From: Beroe forskalii
Lineage: Eukaryota > Ctenophora > Nuda > Beroida > Beroidae
Reading direction: 5' to 3'
Length of the DNA stretch: 64,000 nt
Assembly: GCA_011033025.1 (NCBI GenBank)
Contig: WFMF01000020.1
Span: forward strand, 806,001-870,000
In this document: piece after piece, positions 44,201-52,244 of the stretch
Layout of the letters: the number at the start of each line of letters is the position of its first letter
How positions within the stretch are numbered: the stretch's first letter is position 1
Made by a program: the position numbers and the translations under genes
Notes under the pieces: generated by a model
The model's input: the letters and a program-made list of their open reading frames with translations, nothing else
The model's database searches: none
What the model was told of the DNA's origin: nothing

Positions 44201-47200
44201 TATTTATTTACATGTGTATCCTGTCCGTGAAGGTCTCCTCACACACAACACACGGGTACTCCATCCGACGACTGTGGGACTGCTCCACGTGACGACGGAG
44301 TGAGTGGTGGTCTGGGGAAAACATGTCAATTATGGGGGCAAATGATTCACAGTAAAATAAACTTATAAAATGGTCAAATATTTAGGAATCGAGAAAATAT
44401 GGGCAAATGTAAATTTCCTACAGTAAAATAACATGGTCAAATGAACTTTAGGAATCGTGAAAAATGGGCAAATAAATGTGGGGGGGGGGCCAACCCCCCA
44501 AAACCCCCCAAAATTAAGCCCCCTATTGGAAATTTGTTATATCCACCAGGGGGTTAAATTAAACCCCAAAATTAAACCCCCATCGACAGCAAAAAATTAA
44601 ACCCCCCAAAATAAAACCCCTATCGACAGCAAAAAATTATTCTAGTATGATTCAAAAGCACCAAATGAAGAAACAAAATGGTACCATTTGAAAAAGTTGC
44701 CAAAAATCGCGAATAAAAAGGTACCATTTCGAAAAGGCGCAAAATCGGACACAAATTTGGTACCATTTCCGAAAATCACAAAAATCACGACCAAAAATGG
44801 TACCATTTTGAAATGGTGCAAAAAATCAGAAACAAAAATGGTACCATTTCGAAAGGGTGCAAAAAATCAGAATCTAAATGGTACCATTTGAAAAAGATGC
44901 TGAAAATCAGAAACAAAAATGGTACCATTTCATAAAAGTTCCAAAATTCTAAACAAAATGGTACCAAAAACCGGAAACAAAAATGGTACCATTTCTAAAA
45001 ATCGCCAAAATCAGGGGACCAAAAATGGTACCATTTTGAAAAGGTGCAAAAAATCACGACCAAAATGGTACCATTTTGAAATGGTGCAAAATCAGGAACA
45101 AAAATGGTACCATTTCGAATTGGTGCAAAAAATCAGAAACAAAATGGTACCATTTGAAAAAGATGCTGAAAATCAGAATCGAAAATGGTACCATTTCATA
45201 AAAGTTCTAAAAATCATTAACAAAAATGGTACCAAAAACCGGAAACAAAAATGGTACCATTTCTAAAAAACGCCAAAAATCACGACCAAAAATGGTACCA
45301 TTTTGAAATAGTGCAAAAAATCAGGAACAAAAATGGTACCATTTGAGAAAAAAATTCCCCTTTTTTCTCTAAGAATTAAGCCCCCTAAAACCCCCCAAAA
45401 CCCCCCAAAACCCCCCAAAATTAAACCCCCTATTGGCGATTTTTTGATATCCACCAAAATTGAGGGGGTTGGCCCCCCCCCAAATGTGCAGGAATCGTGA
45501 AAGTTCCTACAGTAAAATAAAATGGTAAAATTCAGGATCGTGAAATTTGAACTGGAAGGGGGGAGGGGTTTCAGCAGTAAGTGGGAGGACGATATCACCC
45601 TTTCTGGTCAAAAATCCCTACTACCCACCCACCAGATAGCAGAATGCCTGCGATTAGACCCACCCCTACAATTTACAGAAATCAAGCGGGCTGGTTTACT
45701 TGAATCTATGTCAGCCCCTCTTGAGTGTAATGAGCAATGCCATCCATGACACTTGCTGTTGAATACCCCCCCCCCCCTATTTTATGTCCTGTCAGGAATC
45801 AGACGTGACGAAGCAGGAAGAATCTAGAGACAAAATGCACACTTTAGAGTCACTCACCAGGGAACTTCATGCCGCACTTATCGTGGGTGCAGGTGTTGAA
45901 ACTGACACCGTGCATCTTCTGCTGATGTCTTTTAAGCAGGTAGGGCTGGGTGAAGGACTCACCGCACTCCTCACAACTAGAGAACACAGGTATTAAGGTA
46001 ACAAGATACTATCAACTATGATACTCAGTAAACGACCAAGTTCAGGATTTTGGCCGAAGCCGAGACGAGTTTACAAATGGTCGAGTTTGGCCGAGGCCTC
46101 GGTCGTTTACTGATGATACTCTCCGTCCTCACACGGCTCGAACGTGCTTTCAAAGGCATTAATGAGAAGTCACAATTACAGATAAGTTCCTGATTAGAAT
46201 TTGAGAAAAAGAACCTATTGTGAATGCAACTCTAGAAGAATGGTTATAGAGAAGTCTATGACTCCATTCAGATTTGGGGATGGTGAAGAGGTGATCTCAA
46301 ATGACTAAAATTCCAGGCTGTATTGGCAGCCTGGGATTCATTCACAAGGTTCACACCTGTTATCAGTAGGATCCTTGTTGGACGATCTCTCATCCACTGA
46401 ACCGGACACAGACACTCTGTCAGAAACATCTGTAATGGAATTTTAAATTGTAAACGCTTGAAAAACATCATTATATTCAAACTCCAAAGTCCAAAGATTT
46501 TCAAATACTTAATTTAATAAAATCCCATGTAGAAAATGGTGGAAATGTTGGAACACTGGGAAGTGTTTTTGGCAGGTTTTGCAAAATGGCACTGGAATAA
46601 ATATGGCATAGAACATCATATCTCACCATAGCCCGAGTAGCCTCCCCTCCTATGCATTGCCTTGACATGTCGAGCTAGTCTGTTAGGGTCAGTGAAGGAC
46701 TTGTCACACTCCTTACACTTAGTATCCACGTTAAGAGGCGGCGTGTGCAGGAACATGTGTTTGTTGAGAGTGGAGATGGACGAGAAACTCTTCTTACAGA
46801 TCTGGAGAAAGATCAGGGTATTTTCATCTTGGACTGACGATGCTGTGTTATTCTTATCAATAATAATAATACCATATTCCCATGATAGTTTTAATTTAAT
46901 TTCTTATAATCTCAAATATTGTTGTTTATGAATTTATAATGAATGCCTAACTTTATTTAGAGGCAAATTATCCAATGATAGATCATTGACGACCTCATGA
47001 AGATTTAAATTTTACATCTAACTATGTACTTGACAGAAGTGCTCAATGGTAGCTTTGTGGACCGTCCTAATGTGAACCAGGAGTTTCTTGTTGTCAGTGA
47101 ATGTACTGCTACACTCTGTACACTTGATGAGTCTCCGGCTGTTCCATGATCTCGTGGTTCTGGTGTTGTTCTTCATTTCCTCTTCATCAATGTAGGTCTC

Positions 47201-49106
47201 ATCTGAATTTAGGATGAAATTTAATTAATATAATTATTAATAACTAAATTAATATAATTAATATACCTGATTGATTATAACATGAACATGGAATTGTAAA
47301 CATAAATCCTCACAAAATACTTAGTTAAGATTAATTGCAGTTACACTGCAGATAACATGTCAGCAGCCATTGGTCACTGGGGTAAGGTACCTTCCAATTC
47401 ATCGTCAAGCTCATCAAGTTCCTCGTCATCAATGTCCTCATCTCTGATCAGAAGATCGCCATCGTCATCTTCATCTTCATCTTCTTCTAGCTGTTCTTCC
47501 CTCACCTCTGCACTGTCTGAAGAAATTGAAATACTTATAAAAGCATTTAGTACTTTACTAGTATTATGGCATGTTGTTTGATTGAGGAAATACACATTAC
47601 ATCTTGTAAAACGATTACATCTTACAACACAAAGTTGATTAAGGGAGCAAGTTAAAACGTTCAATGACACAATGAAGTTTGAAATCAGGATCCTTCAAAA
47701 AATCATGTGATTATTGTCGTCAGCTGATAATTTGCTTCAAAGTTGATTGATTTTACCATGTTTCTGTTGTTTGACAGGTCTGTCTGAAATGTCTTCTGAA
47801 GTGCTCCCTCCCCTTTTCAAGTGCTTCCTAGTATTGAACTCTTTGTAGACATTACTTTGTTTGTCAAGGTCATAGATCACCTGGAAGTTTTTAATGATAC
47901 CTTAATAAGGTATTAATGAATATATCTGAATGAATTACATATTGACCATGTTACCTGGGGTTTAGCAGGGGGTCAGTATGGGTTTGGCAGGGGGGTCGGC
48001 AGGGGGTCAGCAGGGGGTCATTGGCATACTTCCATATGACTCATCATCGATCAAGGGAATGGTGTTTGGATCTGGATTAGATTTTGGTGTCAATCACAAA
48101 CCTCACTATGCTGAGGGAAACCCCTGTAGTCTCTGGCAATGTGCTGTCCCTCAGTGTACCCTGTAGTGGGATAGTTAGCACTTCCTTCTGGGTGATGTCT
48201 CGAAACATTGCCTGCTCCTCCAGCAATATTAACACTCTGAAACAAATTATTGCTTGATGTTTTGATGAGATCTATATTCTGTATATTTCATTTACTTCAA
48301 TTTTATTCATATTATATTGTCATATAATCAATTACAATTAAACAGTACTAAAACCAAGATATCATAATTCATGTTGAGATCTGTGTCAAAGAATTTGAAC
48401 CTCAGTGTATTGAGATCTCATCTTCATGATATCCTCAGCAGTTGGCACTTCAACATGTGGTATGTCAAGCCTCTCTTTCCCTTGATATACTGCATAATCA
48501 GGCTGCTGATTTGGAACATTTCCACCCCTGTGATTTAGGGGTGTAGTCAGGATTTTGAGGAGGGGTAACTATACTTGTAATAAACTTATGGCAAAATTTA
48601 AACTTTTAAATGTGAACTTTAGGTGGCTGGGGGTGTAAGGTTGATTTCCTGTTTTGAAACAAAACTTTTGTGGGACCTTATTTTTTAGGCCTTAGAAGTC
48701 AAAATATGGGGTTTCAAAGTTGGCTCCTGTCCAACAAACTCATTATTATGATATGATTTTTTTTCAGTTGCTGTAAAATGGAAATTTTATTGATTAAAAG
48801 AATGGTCAAATTAGACTTATTCTTTCTTCTTTCTTCTTTGTAGAACAAAAATAATAATAATAACTATCTTGAATATCCTTCCCTGGCTACATTACTGCTT
48901 TGATTAAATTTTCAGAGCATGGATTAAACTAATTTTCAAAGATCAGGTAATTCATGTCAAGCCATCTTGGAGTGACTCACTTCGATCTGGAAACAATATA
49001 AACTCACAAATTACAACAAACAACCATCTACCATACGTGATTAAAATTACTCACTGGCTGTCTCTTTTGAGCTGACGGCCAAACAGCCATAGGGGGGAAG
49101 CTCCAT
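32103..49106 (-). CDS. Multi-C2H2 zinc-finger protein, copy B (gene span)
   Basis: Exons in transcript order: 49106-49055, 48527-48401, 48236-48102, 47880-47757, 47516-47391, 47202-47030, 46801-46627, 46429-46357, 45976-45858, 44311-44212, 43934-43853, 43334-43254, 42949-42865, 42252-42162, 41847-41765, 40405-40232, then 39239-39149, 38846-38700, 38417-38216, 37733-37654, 36398-36305, 36032-35853, 35185-35087, 34785-34660, 33658-33592, 33311-33194, 32909-32661, 32209-32103. Exons 2-16 keep phase, as do 17-28. Exon 1 carries a 1-nt frameshift relative to copy A. Exons 16 and 17 do not join in phase, so one exon near 39.6 kb is missing or decayed, or these are two genes. About 30 C2H2 fingers in all; the last is incomplete, so the gene continues left or is truncated. 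Confidence 0.75.
32210..32395 (-). repeat. Acceptor-type duplications beside exon 28
   Basis: Two further copies of CCATGATTTCAG followed by GT(A/G)TTCGAGTTACTCTCGGC lie at about 32285 and 32356, each with about 30 bases of the exon start. A shorter CCTACGGTGGTAC duplication also lies within. Confidence 0.8.
32525..32635. repeat. CCGGGAGT minisatellite
   Basis: Seven or so units of CCCGGGAGTCCTCC-like sequence, with CCCGGG palindromes, in the intron between exons 27 and 28. Confidence 0.75.
32661..32909 (-). CDS. ZF gene exon 27
   Basis: 249 nt, phase 0 to phase 0. It completes a finger lacking the usual Phe (TPKRLLKHMREVH). A degenerate finger (CARCELVF, final His missing), a finger CEPCDKYF ... 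HHKTMH and the knuckle CEPCGE follow. If the donor GAG/GTATGG is ignored the frame runs to a TGA at about 32638, a possible alternative end. Confidence 0.85.
33121..33193 (-). repeat. 13-bp donor-type array
   Basis: On the minus strand CACCAACAG/GTGACA is repeated about four times at 13-bp spacing after one irregular unit. Every unit reproduces the last coding bases and donor of exon 33194-33311. Confidence 0.85.
33194..33311 (-). CDS. ZF gene exon 26
   Basis: Finger CLECNIGEF ... YMNHIRLTH and the knuckle CFKCTTHQQ. The donor is CAACAG/GTGACA. Phase 0 end. Confidence 0.85.
33550..33591 (-). repeat. Duplicate of the exon 25 donor junction
   Basis: TTTATCATCTACAG/GTAAAA, the exon end and donor, occurs again about 34 bp downstream, separated by GGTGCTCC-like sequence. 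Confidence 0.75.
33592..33658 (-). CDS. ZF gene exon 25 (acidic linker)
   Basis: 67 nt encoding KEEDMDELDDRPDDEDDFII. Acceptor TCTTCAG, donor ACAG/GTAAAA; phases fit exons 24 and 26. Confidence 0.8.
33676..34615. repeat. GGGGTCAGTAGG-type minisatellite
   Basis: Imperfect units of GGGGGTCAGTAGG, GGGGACATAAGG and GGGTTCACCA fill 33676-33947 and continue at 34450-34615 beyond the inserted TIR element. Short related stretches occur near 12820 and 47965. Confidence 0.85.
33948..34449. mobile_element. 502-bp TIR element (CATAGCTGCCGAC family)
   Basis: Ends CATAGCTGCCGAC and TTCGGCAGCTATG are inverted, like those of the 3-kb element at 21002. GGAGGGCA words lie subterminally. The interior has three or four GATCCGAGATAGTGCTTA / TAGGTAAATTTTCAG units and a T-run of about 25. 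It interrupts a GGGGTCAGTAGG minisatellite. Confidence 0.75.
34631..34659 (-). repeat. 20-bp duplication of the exon 24 donor junction
   Basis: The minus strand reads CATGCAGCAG/GTTAGTC, then CATGCTGCAG/GTTTGTC, that is, the exon end and donor twice in tandem. Confidence 0.7.
34660..34785 (-). CDS. ZF gene exon 24
   Basis: DLLRHLHDAH completes a finger. A whole finger follows (CDKCDLYF ... LYRHRVAIH). The donor CAG/GTTAGTC is repeated once 20 bp downstream. Confidence 0.85.
35087..35185 (-). CDS. ZF gene exon 23
   Basis: Completes a finger (QKDFSKHNRENH) and starts the next (CDKCTSTFKNA). Donor G/GTAAGT. Confidence 0.85.
35853..36032 (-). CDS. ZF gene exon 22
   Basis: PALVQRHIRRVH completes a finger. 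A CxxxxC-type finger (CSYDDCDETF ... LSKHLYHGH) and the knuckle CVECDLFFT follow. Donor A/GTGAGT. Confidence 0.85.
36305..36398 (-). CDS. ZF gene exon 21
   Basis: Completes a finger (FDKKVELDKHRRDIH) and starts another (CQYCDKVFE). Acceptor CCTCAG, donor G/GTATGA. Confidence 0.85.
36400..37280. other. Intron, nothing recognised
   Basis: About 880 bp of AT-rich intronic DNA between exons 20 and 21, with no repeat or ORF of note. Confidence 0.4.
37288..37396. mobile_element. GAGAAATAGGCGG MITE, copy 3
   Basis: Ends ATTAAACGCCGCGCACGAG and CTCGTGCGCGGCGGTTAAT, with GGATGACGTCATTATCAT inside. It is the most complete member of this family here. Confidence 0.8.
37654..37733 (-). CDS. ZF gene exon 20
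   Basis: Completes a finger (STTEFKQHMFVKH, its first Ser spanning the junction) and starts the next (CPKCDEQ). Acceptor CCTCAG, donor CAG/GTTCGT, which keeps phase with exon 21. Confidence 0.8.
37741..37905. repeat. 15-bp minisatellite ATGGTGTCAACAAGT
   Basis: About ten units next to the acceptor of exon 37654-37733 but not including any exon bases. Isolated GGTGTCAAC words continue to about 39.2 kb. Confidence 0.85.
38216..38417 (-). CDS. ZF gene exon 19
   Basis: DKVMLERHLMRAH completes one finger. A Gly/Thr linker, a full finger (CEPCNLLF ... LHAHQHKIH) and the knuckle CEHCALYFE follow. Donor T/GTGAGT. Confidence 0.85.
38700..38846 (-). CDS. ZF gene exon 18
   Basis: 147 nt in phase 0. 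It completes the previous finger, then CNECGAGF ... LVDRHRHEEH, and ends CISCDKFFE. Acceptor TTCGCAG, donor GTAATG. Confidence 0.85.
39149..39239 (-). CDS. ZF gene exon 17
   Basis: Starts with the end of a finger (YHVHEDEVD), then CMECERFFEDQRALQRHVK. Acceptor CACAG, donor GTAAGC. It needs an upstream exon ending with 2 nt, which was not found. Confidence 0.75.
39599..39720 (-). pseudogene. Decayed zinc-finger exon candidate
   Basis: The minus strand gives ARDVYCDVCDKE, like the knuckle of neighbouring fingers, but no acceptor or His half can be joined in phase. A dispersed repeat (CCATTTTTCGATATCCACCG, 39565-39585) lies directly against it. It could be the remains of the exon that once linked 40232 to 39239. 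Confidence 0.3.
39721..40231 (-). repeat. 60-bp donor-type tandem array (about 8 copies)
   Basis: Exact 60-bp period. On the minus strand each unit ends TTACAAATACTTCGATA then GTAAGTGATGTC, repeating the last 15 coding bases and donor of exon 40232-40405. The GATGTCTA at the unit start matches coding bases further up in the same exon. One unit (39841) keeps TTTGTCAC as in the exon. Confidence 0.9.
40232..40405 (-). CDS. ZF gene copy B exon 16 (fingers 11-13)
   Basis: Acceptor CTTCCAG/CGCCCCGC, donor GATA/GTAAGT. It completes finger 11 (APRSLRRHKEQMH), has all of finger 12 (CRDCNYTY ... YDHHRSKVH) and starts finger 13 (CTECDKYFD). Length 174 fits the incoming phase exactly. It is bounded by tandem arrays of its own acceptor and donor. 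Confidence 0.85.
40406..41525 (-). repeat. 52-bp acceptor-type satellite (about 21 copies)
   Basis: On the minus strand each unit reads TTGTTAGAATATTTCC, AATTATTTCCTCCTTCCAG, then CGCCCCGCTCCCTCC. The last 15 bases are the first coding bases of the exon at 40232-40405, so every unit carries a complete-looking 3' splice site plus the exon start. The units are nearly identical, with occasional GGC/GAC and AGGAGG variants. Confidence 0.9.
41765..41847 (-). CDS. ZF gene copy B exon 15 (fingers 10-11)
   Basis: Completes finger 10 (RSGLDKHRVMIHN) and starts finger 11 (CDECGKYFE). Acceptor TTCAG, donor G/GTGAAC. Its copy A counterpart is the unreadable stretch at 5297-5371. Confidence 0.85.
42162..42252 (-). 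CDS. ZF gene copy B exon 14 (fingers 9-10)
   Basis: Counterpart of 5792-5882; DPRSIIRHNKEVH and CNKCTASFNA, donor CG/GTAGGT. Confidence 0.85.
42285..42585. repeat. ~39-bp minisatellite in copy B intron
   Basis: About seven units of AACCCAAGGTCTTGGTT plus GGGCTACAGCCCCC, partly self-complementary (CCAAG/CTTGG, GGGCT/AGCCC). Copy A has a single such unit near 6030-6066, so it expanded only in B. Confidence 0.85.
42865..42949 (-). CDS. ZF gene copy B exon 13 (fingers 8-9)
   Basis: Counterpart of 6967-7051; RATMDRHRYEVHN then CPECDKFFE, donor GTGCC. Confidence 0.85.
43254..43334 (-). CDS. ZF gene copy B exon 12 (fingers 7-8)
   Basis: Counterpart of 7311-7391; 27 codons starting KLRQHSKQEH and ending CNICKQVFMQ. 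Confidence 0.85.
43330..43670 (-). repeat. Acceptor-type tandem array beside exon 12 (copy B)
   Basis: About six extra copies of the exon 12 acceptor motif, at 45-50 bp spacing. Shorter than the copy A array (about 13). Confidence 0.8.
43853..43934 (-). CDS. ZF gene copy B exon 11 (fingers 6-7)
   Basis: Counterpart of 9802-9883; FRHKYEEHN and CRGCDQFFDDLK. Confidence 0.85.
44212..44311 (-). CDS. ZF gene copy B exon 10 (fingers 5-6)
   Basis: Counterpart of 10246-10345. Donor ACAT/GTAAAT, followed by about one extra 27-bp donor-type repeat unit (44185-44211). Confidence 0.8.
44480..45481 (+). mobile_element. 1-kb G/C-ended element with GGTACC satellite (copy B intron)
   Basis: Ends GGGGGGGGGCCAACCCCC and GGGGGTTGGCCCCCCCCC, flanked by AAATGTG on both sides. 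Inside are CCCCTATTGG/GATATCCACC words and about 17 units of some 38 bp around AAATGGTACCATTT. Copy A lacks it. A near-identical copy in opposite orientation lies at 58904-59912. No transposase. Confidence 0.8.
45858..45976 (-). CDS. ZF gene copy B exon 9 (finger 4, start of 5)
   Basis: Counterpart of 10727-10845; CEECGESF and CTHDKCGMKF knuckles conserved. Confidence 0.85.
46026..46112. mobile_element. 87-bp MITE with 8-bp target duplication (copy B)
   Basis: Same insertion as 10906-10993, with ends CAGTAAACGACC / GGTCGTTTACTG and flanks ATGATACT. Confidence 0.8.
46357..46429 (-). CDS. ZF gene copy B exon 8 (linker)
   Basis: Counterpart of 11241-11313; the same 73-nt Ser/Asp linker. Confidence 0.7.
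46627..46801 (-). CDS. ZF gene copy B exon 7 (fingers 2-3)
   Basis: Counterpart of 11538-11712 with both fingers intact. Confidence 0.85.
47030..47202 (-). CDS. ZF gene copy B exon 6 (first finger)
   Basis: Counterpart of 11923-12095; finger CTECSSTF ... LLVHIRTVH. The donor is CAA/GTACA here. Confidence 0.85.
47391..47516 (-). CDS. ZF gene copy B exon 5 (acidic)
   Basis: Counterpart of 12232-12357, with the same Asp/Glu-rich coding run and donor GTACC. Confidence 0.8.
47757..47880 (-). CDS. ZF gene copy B exon 4
   Basis: Counterpart of 12610-12733, encoding VIYDLDKQSNVYKEFNTRKH with identical splice sites. Confidence 0.75.
48102..48236 (-). CDS. ZF gene copy B exon 3
   Basis: Counterpart of 12936-13070; 135 nt starting SVNIAGGAGNVSRHH. 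One substitution against copy A (VQ to VN). Confidence 0.65.
48401..48527 (-). CDS. ZF gene copy B exon 2
   Basis: Near-identical to 14415-14541 of copy A, encoding GGNVPNQQPDYAVYQGKERL and more. Open only in the frame that copy A uses. Confidence 0.7.
49055..49106 (-). pseudogene. ZF gene copy B exon 1 (frameshifted)
   Basis: The ATG at 49106 opens MELPPYGCLAVSSKETA. It differs from copy A by one extra C in a C-run and a net loss of 2 nt nearby, so the exon is 52 rather than 53 nt. Exon 2 would then be read out of frame and stop within it. This is either a real inactivation or a consensus error. Confidence 0.65.
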
Positions 49107-49408
49107 TCTTTTGATTTCTGTTTGATGCAATCAATCTAATGGTCAGAAGCTGTAGCTTCTAACTAAAGTACAGTTTGCAGTGATTTCAATAGCTTCTGAA
49201 GATCTCCCATGAAACAGTTGTGCCTAAGTGAAGATGAGTGGAGTAATAAAGTAACCAACAATTTTAGTCATAGTTAATAAATAGACATAAAATGCAATTG
49301 TAAAGCACTGCATTAAATAGGTATAGAGCAAACTTATAATTAGCAGTTCTGGTCCAGCTGGAGAACAAACATAATAAACATAATAAACTTATAGCACAAG
49401 ATCTTAAA

Positions 49409-50971
49409 GGTGCAGTCCGGGATATCGGCAAAAAATTAAAATTCCTAAATTTCCGCTCAAGTCGTTAGTATGATGCCCAACATTAATCCTACAAACGGAA
49501 TTCGAGTGAAAATAATCGTATCATCGTCTAATTGGCCACTGAAGTTCGCGCGCGTGATCCTTGAGCAGCATCCGCCCGCTACACTCAGCTTATATTTCAT
49601 GTATTTGCGCGGTAGTTTCGTTGTTATTTTACCACTCTACACTGTTTCTCGTTTTATCTGTTTTGTTTTCAGTCCTTACACAAACATAGGACAGTTGTGT
49701 GATTATTGGTTACTTGTTACATGCAATTTACTTACTTTTTTAGAACCCACTAATTAGAACCCAATGTGGTCCATGAAGTATTTCAGGCAATTTTCCCGAG
49801 CTTCTTTTTGATAGCTACTGCTCTTATTCACATATCTACCCAATGTTTCCCGTTTCTCAAACTTATATGAAATTATAGCTTTGCCAACTGCTCTTTTAAA
49901 TCTAAATTCAAGTAAATGAATATCCTTTTTCAGTCAAATTTGCCACAGTTCAGCCATGAAACCATTCAACACTTCAGATGCCTCATGTCTACCGTGTATA
50001 ACATAGTCTATCGTGATACTTAATAGCTCAGATTCGGTAAAATTTGAATCCGGCTTGTTGTGCCCTGAAACAAGGCTGCTCCAACATTCTGACTTATCAA
50101 GATTTTCTGATAGCAGGTTATTCAGTCACTAACACCGGCCCGTTATCAAAGTTCGACTATAATCAGAGCAGTATCCTGATGTCTACTGACACTTGACAGT
50201 CCTACTGTTTTATCAGGAAAGCTTTATTGTAATCCATTGTTATATTTACTGTGCCCAAACCTGATACGAGCAAAATCAAAGCATCAATATAAGTACATAT
50301 TTAGTAACTAACCAGCCTGATCAGAACTTTGATTTTGCCGTATTTGAATTCGATACTATCCTGGAAGCAAAATGCTCTTTAATCTTTACTAACTTACTTA
50401 AAAAGACTGGTCTAAGTTATACATTTGTCGTTTCACCATTCACAGGAGCCTGGTAGCTACCTCTGACAACAGTCTGCTATCTGACTATTGACCAGTCCAT
50501 CATGATAACAGTCTAGTGCCTCATTGCCTCATGGGATTCCCTAGCTATAACTCTATTACCCGATTTTTGGCGCACTGGTCCAGTACGCCAAAAATCGGGT
50601 TATAGAGTTATATACTGGATGACATCTCTTGTAAATTAACAGCTTATTTGACACCAAACTATAATGACTGTGCTGCTAAAACAAAGATATATTGTTAAGA
50701 CTGTGACTCTATACTGCACTGCTACCAATCATCGGTGTGTTTTTCAATCTTCCAATGTCAGTTAGCATACCTGATCCTAATTGTGTTGCTGTTGCAATGT
50801 AATTCGTATTGCGCGTCATGCCGGGACGCTGCTCAAGCGTCTGTGGGTGTAATTTGATACGCTAATTTTAGCATGATCTAATTAGTTCCGACGCGCGAGA
50901 CCCCGCTACATGTTGTTTATTCACGCCCTACTACCGATTTAGCTAAAGTTGTAAATATCCCGGACTGCACC
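49409..50971. mobile_element. 1.56-kb TIR element inserted upstream of copy B
   Basis: Ends GGTGCAGTCCGGGATAT and ATATCCCGGACTGCACC, flanked by TTAAA/TTTAAA. Absent at the matching place in copy A (about 15443). It contains a 95-codon plus-strand ORF without known domain and an inner 60-bp palindrome. Confidence 0.8.
50552..50611. repeat. Near-perfect palindrome
   Basis: Arms AACTCTATTACCCGATTTTT and its inverse surround GGCGCACTGGTCCAGTACGCC. A short hairpin or nested MITE inside the larger TIR element. Confidence 0.75.
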
Positions 50972-50977
50972 TTTAAA

Positions 50978-51400
50978 TACTGTAAAGCCATTAATTTTCG
51001 CGAGGCATTAATTTTCGCGAACTTATTTGGAAAAGAAAATCCGCGAAAATATCAGACGTATAGTTAATTTTCAATTTTGGAGATAAATTTTGGAGTGTCT
51101 CATTAAAAACATTAAGCCCTCACCTAAGATAACAGTATCGTTTACGAATGACATGCTGTAATGTCTGACAAACAGAGACGAACAAGACACCTCATTACTG
51201 GGCTTTTGCCTTTATACAATCACCGGCTATCAAGGTGTACAGCAATAAGCGAAAATGATAAATGGCCACGTACAAGCAATGGTTTATTTTTAAGGAATAC
51301 TTAATACTATTGCAATGCGTGAAAATTAAAACCGTGAAATTAGTCTGTTTCTAAAGAAACGCAAAAAATAGCACCCGCGAAAATATATGGCTTTACAGTA
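50978..51400. mobile_element. 423-bp MITE (TACTGTAAAGCC ends)
   Basis: Ends TACTGTAAAGCCATTAATTT and its inverse AAATATATGGCTTTACAGTA, with TTTTCGCG subterminal words. Inserted directly beside the previous element; absent from copy A. Confidence 0.8.
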
Positions 51401-52244
51401 ATTCAAGTGAAAATGATACAAATTCTCTATTGGTACATATTATGAGGGGAATGTTACAGTCCCAATTGTCTCTGTCCCAGTCACTCTTTGGAGTTTGGAA
51501 CTGGTTTTTGGGACATTTGTGACAGACCAAAAAACAAAACAAAAAAAGATGAAAATAAAGTGTGTCCATTTCTGTCTTTGCACTGAGATGTCTCTGCAAT
51601 GAGAGAATTAATTAATTAATTAATCTACTTAGTTATACACACAGTATAACCTGCTCCTTATTGTGAGCCCAATGAACAATATATAAAACAATTAAGTATT
51701 AATAACATTCTATTATGCTATAGCACACCGTGCTTTAAAACCAACAATAAATTAAGTGTAAAAAGTTTTTTTAAAAAAAGGTTGAAATCTAATTCACTTC
51801 CATACCTTTGAAATAAAATAGTAGCTAAATATACAAAATAGCAGTCCAAAATATACAGTATACACTCATACAGTACATTATAAATTATCATTCTGTGTGT
51901 CCATTGCAACAAGGTAATCATCTTTAAATGAGGAGTCCTTGCATATTAACAAAACAATGAGATAGCTCTGTGAAAATTCATACGTCTCGAGGTCAAATCT
52001 TAGGCATTCCCTCACTAAAGCTAACTTACTTTGGTCATATGCTATAATAATTTATTTATATATTTTTTGTTATCAATTCACCATGGGCATATGTGTGTTT
52101 TAAAGGATTGATTCTTTAATTGTTGATAGACTATGAACAAAAGGCAGTAAATCACTAGATTCAGTTCAATATATAACTGGGTAAATTCAGCGAACCATCC
52201 ATTTAGACAAATTTTGTGGTTCAGCATTACAGTAATACTTTCAT

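Noticed and set aside
44688..45266. ORFs with WYHFE / NGTISK repeats, also at 59190-59809
   Set aside because: Satellite translations; the unit is palindromic around GGTACC, so both strands look open.
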